From: Flavobacterium aerium
GTDB lineage: Bacteria > Bacteroidota > Bacteroidia > Flavobacteriales > Flavobacteriaceae
Direction: 5' to 3'
Assembly: GCF_030766725.1 (NCBI RefSeq)
Contig: NZ_JARQWR010000004.1
Span: 1 to 64,000 of the forward strand
Length of the DNA: 64,000 nucleotides
Every line of letters starts with the position of its first letter. The stretch's first letter is position 1. The position numbers were made by a program, and so were the translations under genes. Below the pieces are notes generated by a model, which saw nothing but the letters and a program-made list of their open reading frames with translations, was not told where the DNA came from and made no database searches. This document shows, piece after piece, positions 44,751 through 55,500 of the stretch.

Positions 44751-45154
44751 AATTCAAATTATTTTATGGTTAATAATACTAAAGATACATATATTATTAA
44801 GGATTTTCTGTTAAGAGGTCGTTAAATCTGGGTTTCAAGACTGAAATCGATTTAAATTACCTGTGTTAAAGTTTTAATTGCTGGGATAATAATTACGGTT
44901 GTTTAAAATTTAAAGTGGCTTAGAAATAAAATATAGAAGTCATTTTTAATAAGCAAAATTGATGAAATTATTTTTTCAATTGTTAAAATTTATACTTTAA
45001 AAAGATAGTTTTTTGTGATCAAATATTTTTTTTGGTTCGAAATTATTTAAAAATTTTTGCAGTAAACTTTTCGAATATAGTAAAACATAAAAAAAGGTAT
45101 TACAAATTGAAATTCATTTGTAACACCTTTTTATAAAGATTTGATGTGTGGATT
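44751..45154. other. Gene-free region between ytxH and glnS
   Basis: About 400 bases. It contains the upstream region of the ytxH operon at the left and the glnS terminator at the right. The AT-rich middle shows nothing I can support. Confidence 0.55.
45088..45134 (-). terminator. Terminator after glnS
   Basis: Two long arms (about 45091-45106 and 45117-45132) pair around a ten-base loop, 22 bases after the glnS stop. The one A/C mismatch on the plus strand is a G-U wobble in minus-strand RNA, and T follows on that strand. Confidence 0.85.
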
Positions 45155-46831
45155 TTATTTTTCCACTTTTGTCCATGTCTCTTTTAAACCTACGGTTTTG
45201 TTGAATACTAATTTTTCAGCAGTAGAATCTTTATCAACACAATAGTAACCTAAACGTTGAAATTGGAAACGATCACCAATTTTAGCTTCATTTAAACTTG
45301 GTTCTAAATACCCAGTGCTAATCACTAAAGAATTTGGATTCAAGAATGTTTTAAAATCTACGTCTTTATGTGAGTCTGGAGCTTCATCAGAGAATAGTCT
45401 GTCATACATACGTACTTCTGCAGGTATTGCATGAGCAATAGATACCCAATGCAAAGTACCTTTTACTTTTCTTTGACTAGCTTCTGTCCCACTTCCACTT
45501 CTACTATCAACATCGTAAGTACAATGAATTTCAGTAATATTTCCATTTTCGTCTTTTACAACGCTTTCTCCTTTAATGATGTAAGCATTTTTCAAACGAA
45601 CTTCTTTTCCTAATGTTAATCGGAAGAATTTATTATTAGCTTGTTCTAAAAAGTCATCTTTCTCAATGAATAATTCTTTTGAAAAGGGAACTTTTCTAAA
45701 CCCAGCATTTTCATCTTCTTGATTATTTTCTGCTTCTAGCCACTCTTCTTGTCCCTCAGGATAATTAGTAATAACTAGTTTTACAGGATCTAAAACAGCC
45801 ATAATACGTGGCGCCGTTTTATTTAAATCTTCACGAATGCAGAATTCTAATAAAGAAACATCGATAATGTTTTCACGTTTGGCAACTCCTATTGTTTCAG
45901 AAAATTTACGGATTGAAGCAGGAGTATAACCTCTTCTTCTTAATCCAGAAATTGTAGGCATTCTAGGATCATCCCACCCGTTAACAATATTTTCCTGTAC
46001 AATTTGTAATAATTTACGTTTACTCATAACAGTATAGTTAAGATTTAAACGTGCAAATTCGAATTGTCTTGGTCTTACCAATTTTGTATCGGCAACTTGG
46101 TCTAAAAACCAATTGTATAACTCACGGTGCATTACAAATTCTAATGTACAGATGGAGTGTGATATTTGTTCTAAATAATCAGATTCACCATGTGTCCAGT
46201 CGTACATTGGATAAATTTTCCAATCGTTTCCAGTACGGTGGTGTGCACGATGTAATACACGATACATAATAGGATCACGCATTAGCATATTAGAAGAAGC
46301 CATATCAATTTTTGCTCTTAGAACATGTTCACCTTCTGGAAAATCACCATTTTTCATTTTTTCAAATAAAGCTAGGTTTTCTTCAATAGAGCGATTTCTA
46401 TAAGGACCATCAACACCAGGTTGAGTTGGAGTTCCTTTTTGAGTAGCCATATCTTCAGAAGATTGTGAATCAATATAAGCTTTTCCTTTTTTGATTAGAA
46501 CAATAGCCCAATCATATAATTCTTGAAAATAATCGGATGCATAACGTTCTTCAGCCCAGTTAAAACCAAGCCATTCAATATCTTCTTTTATTGCATCAAC
46601 ATATTCTTGTTCTTCTTTTGCTGGATTTGTATCATCAAAACGCAAGTTTACCGGTGCATTGTAACGCTGTCCCAATCCAAAATTTAAACAGATTGATTTG
46701 GCATGGCCAATGTGCAGATATCCGTTTGGCTCTGGTGGAAAACGAAAACGTAACGAATCCTTACTGAATCCGCCTTTAATGTCTTCTTCAATTATTTGTT
46801 CAATAAAATGGAGTGATTTTTCTTCTTGCAT
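45155..46831 (-). CDS. glnS: Glutamine--tRNA ligase
   Basis: Class I synthetase that charges tRNA-Gln directly. The 558-residue protein has the HIGH motif ([16 protein letters not shown], residues 31-46), '[20 protein letters not shown]', and the KMSKS motif as VMSKRK. The two C-terminal beta-barrel anticodon-binding domains are present ('[19 protein letters not shown]' and '[13 protein letters not shown]'). The length is typical. It is monocistronic with a terminator. Its presence means Gln-tRNA need not be made by the amidotransferase route. Confidence 0.96.
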   Translation of the reverse strand: MQEEKSLHFIEQIIEEDIKGGFSKDSLRFRFPPEPNGYLHIGHAKSICLNFGLGQRYNAPVNLRFDDTNPAKEEQEYVDAIKEDIEWLGFNWAEERYASDYFQELYDWAIVLIKKGKAYIDSQSSEDMATQKGTPTQPGVDGPYRNRSIEENLALFEKMKNGDFPEGEHVLRAKIDMASSNMLMRDPIMYRVLHRAHHRTGNDWKIYPMYDWTHGESDYLEQISHSICTLEFVMHRELYNWFLDQVADTKLVRPRQFEFARLNLNYTVMSKRKLLQIVQENIVNGWDDPRMPTISGLRRRGYTPASIRKFSETIGVAKRENIIDVSLLEFCIREDLNKTAPRIMAVLDPVKLVITNYPEGQEEWLEAENNQEDENAGFRKVPFSKELFIEKDDFLEQANNKFFRLTLGKEVRLKNAYIIKGESVVKDENGNITEIHCTYDVDSRSGSGTEASQRKVKGTLHWVSIAHAIPAEVRMYDRLFSDEAPDSHKDVDFKTFLNPNSLVISTGYLEPSLNEAKIGDRFQFQRLGYYCVDKDSTAEKLVFNKTVGLKETWTKVEK

Positions 46832-47361
46832 TTTTATAGATTGCTTTTATAGCAAAAATACACAAAATCAAAAGATTCATTCAATATGAAAAGTAAAAAG
46901 CATAAAAATAATTTTATAAAATCATTTTTTGAAGATAATTGATGGGATTTCTAAAGTTTTTATAAATGTAATTATTTCGTTTTTAACAAATTAATACCGA
47001 TAAATCAAACATTAGACTTATTGTTTTGTAAAAAGAGCCTATTGTGCTATTTAATCAAAACTTAGATTTTGTCCTTTGTTTTAAATTTTAATAAGGGAAT
47101 AAACACAAGGCTAAACTCATTGAAATAAACTTGTAGAAAGTGAAAAAATAATAATAACAAATTCATATTAATTTAAAAATTAGGAATATAGAAACTGTAC
47201 TGATAATCTGAAAAATAGAAAATAGACACAATTTGTAAATGTTAAAGCATCATAATCTTTTAATAGTGAATTGATACCAAGTTTACATTGAATGTCCACT
47301 TTTGAACTTTTTGATAATAGTACTATTCGTATTAAAATGCCACATTCATTAAAAATTTATC

Positions 47362-47409
47362 AAATTAACAATTTTATTATAATTTTCTAAAAATTAACAA
47401 TTCTATTAT
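47362..47409 (+). repeat. 19-bp direct repeat, two copies 29 bp apart
   Basis: AAATTAACAATTTTATTAT (47362-47380) recurs with one change at 47391-47409. The surroundings are AT-rich, so chance is possible, but 18 of 19 identity at a fixed spacing is notable. Confidence 0.5.
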
Positions 47410-47744
47410 TTATTCAATAAAATAATAAGAAGACTTAGTTTGGAGATAATTTACTATTGCTATTGCTAAAATAATAAATGATATAAAATTTAATATATAA
47501 AATTTAGAAGAGAAAAATTCATAATACACTAATTATGAACATGCAACAAAATAAGGGAATTATAAATGTTTTATAGCAATTATCAATAATAGAGAATTTA
47601 AAATCTATTACTATTAAATATCTATTAATATAGCTAAAAAATATATTGATTTTTTAATAAATATTGTTAAAATGTGCAATTGAGAAAAATATAAATATAA
47701 AATAATGACTATAAATCACTGTTAATATATCACGATATGCGAAA

Positions 47745-47826
47745 ATATGTTAACAAATATGCTTCATATGTTAATAATAATGTTAATTTTGGAACAATTA
47801 ATCGACGAAATGCCACAATTAACCGA
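47745..47826 (+). promoter_or_regulatory. Candidate promoter/operator region of sprC
   Basis: A -7-like TAATTTTG stands at 47784-47791. Upstream of it ATATGTTAA occurs at 47745-47753 and 47766-47774; downstream ACAATTAAYCGA occurs at 47794-47805 and 47815-47826. Both pairs are spaced exactly 21 bases, two helical turns, as expected for protein binding on one face. A further AATTAACCG is at 47926-47934. The leader to the sprC ATG would be about 150 bases. The -33 box is poor. Confidence 0.4.
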
Positions 47827-47949
47827 TTAAGTGACTGATTTCCAATATAAAAGAGAATAAAAAATTAACATTTTAAGCAATTACGCGGGGTGGATTGTGT
47901 AAAAATGTGTAGTTGTTAATTTATTAATTAACCGGAAAAAACGAATATT

Positions 47950-50133
47950 ATGAATAAGTTTTGTTTTTATGCGTGTTTACTTATTTTAGGATACTCTCCC
48001 CGTGTTACATCCCAAAATATAAGTATAAATACTCCGATATTAAATTTCACCCAAGCTTGTGCTTCTCCGGGTTTTAACAATTATTCTTTAAAATTTACAT
48101 TTACCCAAGCTCAAAATTTAGGAGCAAATAATCAATTTATCGTAGAATTATCCAATTCTAATGGAGATTTCATAACGCCTGTTACATTAACTACATCTAC
48201 TGCAACAACATCACCTGTTACAGTTTCATTTGCCATTCCAACGAATACTGCTGGACAGAATTATAAAATTAGAATACGGAGTACATCTCCCGTTGCCACA
48301 AGTGCAGCAAGTAATCCATTTCCAGCGAATTATGCCGTTTTTGGACAAGCATTTTCAATTAATAATAATATAGAAGATGTTGTAATCTGTTCAGGATCAA
48401 GTTATACCATAAATGTAGATTACAATGGCAATAGCTCCTCCCCTGTTCATTATCCTAATTTGGTTTATAAATGGTTTAAGAATCATAACATAATACCTGG
48501 GGCAATCACATCTTCATTAACCATCACGGGAACAGGATCTTATTACGCAATGGTCGATTATGGGGTTTGTCAAACGAATGCTTATTCTAATATTGTCATG
48601 GCAACCGAAGTAAATGGGTTAAGTGTTGCCATTACTGCCCAAAATCCAGGAAATATTACATGCCCAGGTACAGGAAATGTCCTGAGTGCGAATTTACAAA
48701 ATACAACTTATACCTATCAATGGTATAAAGATGGAACGGTTATCCCTGGAGCAAATACATTTACTTACACTGCTTTAGATGCGGGAAGTTATTATATAAA
48801 AGTAAATAATACTACTTGTGAAGCACAATCGAATGCAATTGCTTTACAATTAACAGATATTCAAGCGAGTTGGGATATAGCAGCAAATACAATCATTTTA
48901 CCAGGTGAGCAGAAGACAATTACAGTAAGTACAGATGCACAATCCCCAGAATTTAAATGGTTCAAGGACAATGTATTAATTACAGGTCAAACCCAAAACG
49001 CAATAACAGTTACAGAAGCGGGAGAATATAAAGTGGTTGTTAAACAAACTGTGGGCTGTATTATTGAAAAAAGTTTGACCACAACGATAGAAGCACCTTC
49101 TGCTTTTACAATTGCAATCACGCATGATACAGGTTATCAAGATTGTGTCTCTACTTCTACACTATTAAAATTGAGTCAGTTTAAAGCAACTACTTCACAA
49201 GGTCAAGTTGATTTGTTAAATCAAAATACTGGTGCAACTTATCAATGGTATAAAGATAATACAGCTGTTAGCGGTGCTGTAGCTTCAACATTAACCATTA
49301 ATTCAGCAGAAAATAATGACCAATATAGTTTAAAAGTATCCATACCAAGTTTCAGTACAGTTACATCAAATACAGCGACAGTTAAATTACTATTGAATGA
49401 AAATGCAGTTATCAGTACTACAGATATTTATTGTGATAGTAGCTCATCTGTGACAATAAACAGTAGTGTAACCAATACAAATTATACGTATGAATGGTTT
49501 AAAGAAGGTAGTACAACAGTAATTGGTACAACAAGTGCGTTGACCGTTAATAATCAAGGAAATTATAAACTAGTAGTAAGCTATAAAGGATGTAGTATCA
49601 CTTCAAATACTTTGGCTATTGTTCCATTTGATTTATCACAAATTACAGTAGATGCACCCGAAAATATTACTATAAATCAAGGTTTCTCTACTACAATCAC
49701 AGCGAGTGGTGCTCAGGTTTATGCATGGTATAAAAACAGCATATTACTAGGAAATAGTAATAGTTTAACCATTACACAAGAAGGAACATATATTTTAAAA
49801 GCCTCAGTAGGAACCTGTGAAGTTGTAAAAGAATTCCATGTTACTGTAGTGGATGTAACAAACCCAACAAGCTTAATTATACCGAATATAATCTCACCAA
49901 ATGGAGATGGTATTAATGATCAGTGGATTATACCAGCACAATATGTAAATACTCCGGAAGTAGAAATCATCATTATGAATTCAAATGGAGAAGTTGTATT
50001 TAAAAAGAATAACTATCAAAATAACTGGCCAGAATCATCAATGTCATATGCCAGAAAAACAAACGTGTTCTATTATAAAATTATAAAGAATAACAAGACT
50101 TTAAAGCAAGGATCAATTACGATAATACAATAA
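47950..50133 (+). CDS. sprC: SprC-like gliding motility protein with T9SS type B sorting domain
   Basis: A 727-residue secreted protein. A signal peptide (ending RVTSQ, residue 22) is followed by about six Ig-like modules with a repeating 'YTYQWYKDGTVIPGA' type core. The gliding-motility-associated C-terminal (T9SS type B) domain closes it: PNIISPNGDGINDQWIIPA near residue 640, then 'VEIIIMNSNGEVVFKKNNYQ' and 'TNVFYYKIIKNNKTLKQGSI'. It is named SprC by its place as the first gene before sprD and a giant sprB, as in the Flavobacterium johnsoniae operon where sprC, sprD and sprB support gliding on surfaces. The next gene begins one base after its stop. Confidence 0.85.
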   Translation: MNKFCFYACLLILGYSPRVTSQNISINTPILNFTQACASPGFNNYSLKFTFTQAQNLGANNQFIVELSNSNGDFITPVTLTTSTATTSPVTVSFAIPTNTAGQNYKIRIRSTSPVATSAASNPFPANYAVFGQAFSINNNIEDVVICSGSSYTINVDYNGNSSSPVHYPNLVYKWFKNHNIIPGAITSSLTITGTGSYYAMVDYGVCQTNAYSNIVMATEVNGLSVAITAQNPGNITCPGTGNVLSANLQNTTYTYQWYKDGTVIPGANTFTYTALDAGSYYIKVNNTTCEAQSNAIALQLTDIQASWDIAANTIILPGEQKTITVSTDAQSPEFKWFKDNVLITGQTQNAITVTEAGEYKVVVKQTVGCIIEKSLTTTIEAPSAFTIAITHDTGYQDCVSTSTLLKLSQFKATTSQGQVDLLNQNTGATYQWYKDNTAVSGAVASTLTINSAENNDQYSLKVSIPSFSTVTSNTATVKLLLNENAVISTTDIYCDSSSSVTINSSVTNTNYTYEWFKEGSTTVIGTTSALTVNNQGNYKLVVSYKGCSITSNTLAIVPFDLSQITVDAPENITINQGFSTTITASGAQVYAWYKNSILLGNSNSLTITQEGTYILKASVGTCEVVKEFHVTVVDVTNPTSLIIPNIISPNGDGINDQWIIPAQYVNTPEVEIIIMNSNGEVVFKKNNYQNNWPESSMSYARKTNVFYYKIIKNNKTLKQGSITIIQ

Positions 50134-50134
50134 C

Positions 50135-52495
50135 ATGATAAAAAAATACGTAGTAGCATTTTTTACTTTTTTCACCATACTTTCCCTTACAGCTCAAGAA
50201 GGGGCAGAAATTTCTTTTGATATTCCATCGCAAAATTTATTAAAATTCAACCGGTTTTTAATGAATCCCACATTTTCTTATGTGAACGAGGACTATTCCT
50301 ACATCAACTTTTTTCACCGAAATCAATGGATTCAGTTTGATAATTCACCACAGATCTATTTTTTAAATTATTCTGGAAGAATCAATGATAAAAACGGAAT
50401 CGGATTTGGATTATACCAGCAAAAAATAGGGGTAATCAGTAGTTTCGGTGCTCTTGTTAATTATGCCTATGGAATAAAGTTAAGTGAAAAAAACACCTTG
50501 ACTTTTGGATTTAATATGGCATATTATAACAGCGGATTGGATAATGGCGCAGCTTTTCCAGGAATGCCAGATCCAGCATTACAACAAATTGAAAACAATT
50601 CACTTCTCTCCTTTCAACCCGGTATTAACCTTTCGTTTGGGAGTTTTGATTTTGGTATTTATGCAGAAAATTTATTAGACTATAATTTAAAAACAAGTAA
50701 ATCACTGACAGAATTTTCACAAAAAACGTTCTCAGGACATTTTATGTATACCTATAGAATGCATAATCAAAGCGGTTTTCTAGAAAATGGAAAATTAGTG
50801 AGTATGATTCGTGGAAGATCCGAAGAAGATTTTAAAATGGGAGGAAGTGTTTTATTAGATGCTCCTAAAATAGGATGGTTACAAGCTGGTTACGATGATA
50901 AATACGGAATGTCGGGTGGATTAGGATTTAATATTACAAACCGTTTATCAATTGGATATACCTTTGAAAAAGGCACAAAAAGTGGGCTTTCCAATATGGG
51001 TCCTACTCATGAAATAGTTTTTGCTTACTCCTTTAAACCAAAATCAAGAGCCGCGCAAGACAATAAGAATGACGCTGCTGCAAAAACGGATACTTTGGTA
51101 GCGAAAGAAAAAGAATTACAACAGATTAAAAAGCAATTAGACGAAACGAATATCTTGTTAAGTGAATTGATTTTTAGACAAGATTCTGTTGAAAAAGCTA
51201 AAAATGCAGATTTTGAAAACCGTTTTATGAACGTTGTCGATTACATTAATATGTCTAACCGAAATGGTCAGAATACACAAAATCAAACGACTGCCCGAGT
51301 TCAATTTCAAAACCAGAAAACATCAAAAGAAACAAAGAATACAACTACACAAAAAGAATCAACAACTAAAGTAATTACTATTCCAGTTGTTTCTAAAGGA
51401 ACTACATCGACGAATGCATCAAAAACAAATACAGATAATACTGACTTTGTTAAGCAAGCGAAAGCAAATAATGTAAAACAAGAAACAATTAAAAACCTTC
51501 AGGGAGTAAATGGAGGATATTATATTATTGGAAATATTTTTAGAAATAAGAATTACCTGAATGCATTTGTCAAATCATTGCATACCAAAGGAATAGTGAC
51601 AGCCGATTCTTTTTTAAATCCATCTACAGGATTAAATTATGCATATCTACAACGCTATGACACGTGGCAGGAAGCTATCGAAGCAACAAAGTCTAAGCTA
51701 AACCATACCTATAATGGCCCAACTTGGATTATGCATGTGGACAATGCTATAGAAAATAATTCAAAAGGTTCCGGATCAGTTACGCCTCAAAATAAAATAA
51801 CAGAAGAAAATAAGGCAGTACAAATTGTTGAAAATAAGGTTATAAGCACAAATTCTCAATCTACACTTGTGGCTACAGAAATTAAAGATACCAAAGCAAA
51901 AGAAGTTCAAAAAATACAAAAAGAGACGGAACCGAAGAAAAAAGAAATTGTAGCAGAATTAAAAGAAATCCAAGTTTCTTCAACAGTTACTGCAGCCCAA
52001 ATTAAAGAACGATATAATGAGAATGAAGCATTAAAAAAATCAAATAATACAATAGTAGAAAAAGTAAATAAAATAGAAGAACCAGTTAAAAAAGAAGTTG
52101 CAAAGAAGAAAGATGTAGTTGCAAAAAGTAAAGAGGAAAATGCTACTCCAAAAGCAGATGCTACGGCAGAAGCGATACAAAAGGAATATTCTAAAAACAC
52201 AACAAAGAAGCGTGAAACGGCAAAGATTGGACCAACGCTAAAGATTAATAATCAAGAAGGTGGATATTACATTATTGCTAATGTATTTGCAAGACCAGAT
52301 TATGCCAGCAGCTTTGTTGAAAAATTACGTAAAAAAGGCTTAGAAGTTGATTATTTCATCAACCCAATAAACAACTACCGATATGTTTATTTGAAAAAAC
52401 ATGAAGAGAGAAATGGGGCCTTGGCTAGTTACTACAGCAATGTAAACAATACCTATTACGATAAGATTTGGATTATGTGCGTTAATACTTTATAA
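50135..52495 (+). CDS. sprD: SprD-like gliding protein: PorP/SprF-type domain plus two SPOR-like domains
   Basis: A 786-residue envelope protein. After the signal peptide (ending LSLTAQ) comes a PorP/SprF-type outer-membrane domain of about 290 residues ('FNRFLMNPTFSYVNEDYSY', 'GIGFGLYQQKIGVISSFGAL', 'RLSIGYTFEKGTKSGLSNMG'). A Lys/Gln/Thr-rich coiled linker follows. Two SPOR-like modules, each opening with GGYYII, lie near 455-535 and at the extreme C-terminus (about 705-786), separated by another charged linker. SPOR domains bind peptidoglycan, so the protein may tie the outer-membrane part of the adhesin machinery to the cell wall. It lies in the operon between sprC and sprB. Confidence 0.82.
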   Translation: MIKKYVVAFFTFFTILSLTAQEGAEISFDIPSQNLLKFNRFLMNPTFSYVNEDYSYINFFHRNQWIQFDNSPQIYFLNYSGRINDKNGIGFGLYQQKIGVISSFGALVNYAYGIKLSEKNTLTFGFNMAYYNSGLDNGAAFPGMPDPALQQIENNSLLSFQPGINLSFGSFDFGIYAENLLDYNLKTSKSLTEFSQKTFSGHFMYTYRMHNQSGFLENGKLVSMIRGRSEEDFKMGGSVLLDAPKIGWLQAGYDDKYGMSGGLGFNITNRLSIGYTFEKGTKSGLSNMGPTHEIVFAYSFKPKSRAAQDNKNDAAAKTDTLVAKEKELQQIKKQLDETNILLSELIFRQDSVEKAKNADFENRFMNVVDYINMSNRNGQNTQNQTTARVQFQNQKTSKETKNTTTQKESTTKVITIPVVSKGTTSTNASKTNTDNTDFVKQAKANNVKQETIKNLQGVNGGYYIIGNIFRNKNYLNAFVKSLHTKGIVTADSFLNPSTGLNYAYLQRYDTWQEAIEATKSKLNHTYNGPTWIMHVDNAIENNSKGSGSVTPQNKITEENKAVQIVENKVISTNSQSTLVATEIKDTKAKEVQKIQKETEPKKKEIVAELKEIQVSSTVTAAQIKERYNENEALKKSNNTIVEKVNKIEEPVKKEVAKKKDVVAKSKEENATPKADATAEAIQKEYSKNTTKKRETAKIGPTLKINNQEGGYYIIANVFARPDYASSFVEKLRKKGLEVDYFINPINNYRYVYLKKHEERNGALASYYSNVNNTYYDKIWIMCVNTL

Positions 52496-52501
52496 AATAC
52501 C

Positions 52502-55500
52502 ATGAAAAAAAACTACTTTACGAATTGTTCCCGGATTACGTTTTCAATTGTTTTTTTATTCTTTATTCATTCCATTAGTATTGCTCAAGTAGCAAAAGCA
52601 TTTGCCCCCCGATATAATGAAAAAATTAAAGGGGATATGACTTTGATTGCCAATAATATTGTGAATCGAAATTATATTTATGGACCAAATACAGCCTATG
52701 ATGCTCCCTATACATCATTAGAAGGACATTATGCCAATGATAATTTTGAGATGCGCTATATCGATATTGATTCTGATCCTGATACTTTCAGTTCCAGTAG
52801 TGCAAAATTAGAAATGCCAGCAGGTAGTTGCTATAAAATGGTATATGCTGGGTTGTATTGGTCTGCTACCAATAAATACAACATTGGGTATTCAAATAGT
52901 TCTTCCGATCCAGGAGATGGATTTCATCATACAGATTTTAATAAAGTCAAATTAAAATTACCAGGAAATACCAGTTATATTAATTTAACAGGAGAAGTAA
53001 TATTTGAAGGATATACTAGTTCAAATGCCAATTTTAATGCAAGTAGTCCTTATGCCTGTTATGCTGATATTACAACTTATGTAAAAAACTTAGCAAATCC
53101 AGAAGGAGAATATACAGTTGCAAATATTAGAGCAACACAAGGATATATTAGAGCTGGAGTTTCAGGTGGTTGGACAATTTTCTTTGTATATGAAGATCCA
53201 AGCTTACCAGGTAAATACATTACATCATTTGATGGTTTTGCAGGTGTATTTGGTGTGAATGAAACAGATATAGATTTTACTGGTTTTACAACAATCCCAT
53301 CGGGGGTAGTAAAAGCAAAATTAGCTTCTTCATCTTTAGAAGGAGATCGATCAATAGCCAACGATCAACTATTATTTAAGGGTGGAAGTAGCTCATCATT
53401 TACGCCTCTATCTGGAACTTATAGAACCTCAACCAATTTTTTTAATAGTAGAATAACGATACTAGATACAGAATATTTGAATCGTACACCCAAAAGTAGA
53501 AATACATTGGGTTATGATGCAGATATCATGAAGATAGATAATTTATTAGCGAATAACGAAAACTCCGCTACATTAAAATTAAAATCTACTCAGGATCAAT
53601 ATTATATGTTCTTTGGAGCATTTAATGTAGAAATTATTGAACCTAAAATTATATTAGGGAAAAAAGTTCAAAATGCGAATGAAATAGATTTAAATAATGC
53701 AAATGTCTCTCCAAACGATGAATTGTTCTATGTACTATCCTTTCAAAATCAGGGAAATGATGATGCAACAAGTTTCACGATTCGAGATGTTTTACCTGCC
53801 AACGTAACTTTTGTTCCGGGCGATATAATTTTACCAAATGGAGTTACTTATACTTACAATCCTGTAACCCATGAAATTGTATTCACTGTGAATCCTAATT
53901 TAGTTAAAATAGGAAGTGTAATTACCTCTATTAAAATTAAAGTAAAAGTATCCGATTGTCATAATTTAAGAGATGCTTGTTCAAACATTATAAAAAATAG
54001 AGCCTACTCTTCTTATAAAGGAGTGATTAATGGTACCCAGATTACAGATGATCCAAGTTTTTCTGGCTTTAATGCCTGTAATATTGGAGAAGATAGCCCA
54101 ACCAATTTCTTAGTGGGATTAGGAGCGTGCTCATTCGATCGAAATGTTGAATTATGTGGTGCCAATGTTACTTTAACAGCAGCCAGTGGATATGCATCTT
54201 ATTTGTGGACAAATGCTGCAGGAACCACTATTGGAACGACACAATCAATTACGGTTACAAATCCAGGAGTATATCATGTAGTTTGTACAGGAAATGCACC
54301 ATGTATGAGCATTACAGAAAATATTACCGTAACACCTTTTGCCAGTAATTTAGCAAATCCATTAGCAGCACCTTTTGCCGATGAGGTAGTTACGTGTTTG
54401 AATGATGGAGATCAATTAGTAAAAGTATTCTTGTGTGGAGCAACAGATACAAGAACAGTTAACACAAATATTACAGATGCCATTAGTATTAAATGGGAAA
54501 AATTAGATGAATCTTCGTGTGCGGCTGTTGGAATGGCCAATTGTGCCAATAAGAATCCTGCTTGTACTTGGGTTGAAATTGCACAAGGACCAAATTTCAC
54601 TGCAACAGATGAAGGAAAATACCGTATGGTTATTAACTACCAAAACGGATGTTTCCGAAGATTCTACTTTGATGTCACTAAAAATGTTTTATTAGCAGAT
54701 GTTGTGACAACCGATGTAATATGTGATACAACGGGATCCATTACAGTAACGAACGTTCCTTCAACAGGATATGAATTTAGTTTAAGCCCTACGGGCCCAT
54801 GGAGTCTAACAAATATATTTCCAAATCTTGCCGCAGGAACTTATACCGTTTACATTAGACAAACCGATATTAATAATCCCAAAAAATGTGTTTTCACAGT
54901 TCCAGGGATATTAATTAGAAATCATGTCCCAACGATAAATATCATACCAAAAAATCCTTTATGTAAAGATGATAAAGGAAGTATACGAGTTCAAGTCAAT
55001 GATGCATTACCGCAATATCTATTTGAATTATATCAAGGAACAACTTTAATTCAATCATCGGTATGGTTAAACGGAGTTGGAGATAATGATTACACATTTA
55101 CAGATCAAAATGCAGGAAGTTATACCATTAAAGTTACGACTACAGATGGATGTATACTTACTGGACCAGCAGTATTGATAAATCCAACGGAAGTAGAAGC
55201 TACGGCAAATGTAATAAGACCAATAACTTGCGTAGATGGACAAATAAGAGTTAATGCTATAGGAGGAACTGCACCGTATACGTATATAGTAAATGGAGGT
55301 GGAATCTTATTAGATCCAGTAATTGAAGTTTCAACACCCGGAGTTTATACTATTATTGTCAAAGATGCGAATAACTGCTCAACAACAACACAGGTAACAG
55401 TTGGAACTAGGGTTCAGCCAACCTTTTCTTTTGGAACAGTATATGAAACATGTGAAGTAGGGGCTAATAATGGAGCTATAATTTTCCAGAGTGGGAATAA

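Larger units (their letters stand above)
46832..47949. other. Gene-free AT-rich leader region of the sprC-sprD-sprB operon
   Basis: About 1.1 kb without a credible ORF, very AT-rich. It holds a pair of 19-bp direct repeats (47362-47409), a small palindrome around AATAGTACTATT near 47325, and near the operon a cluster of 21-bp-phased repeats around a possible -7 element (separate entries). Its left end contains the upstream region of glnS. The size and structure suggest that the gliding operon is controlled at length. Confidence 0.55.

Noticed and set aside
53077..53361. Minus-strand 94-codon frame inside sprB
   Set aside because: Opposite to a continuous, well-supported giant frame; other frames inside sprB (56890-57237, 62045-62290, 62767-63012) are rejected for the same reason.
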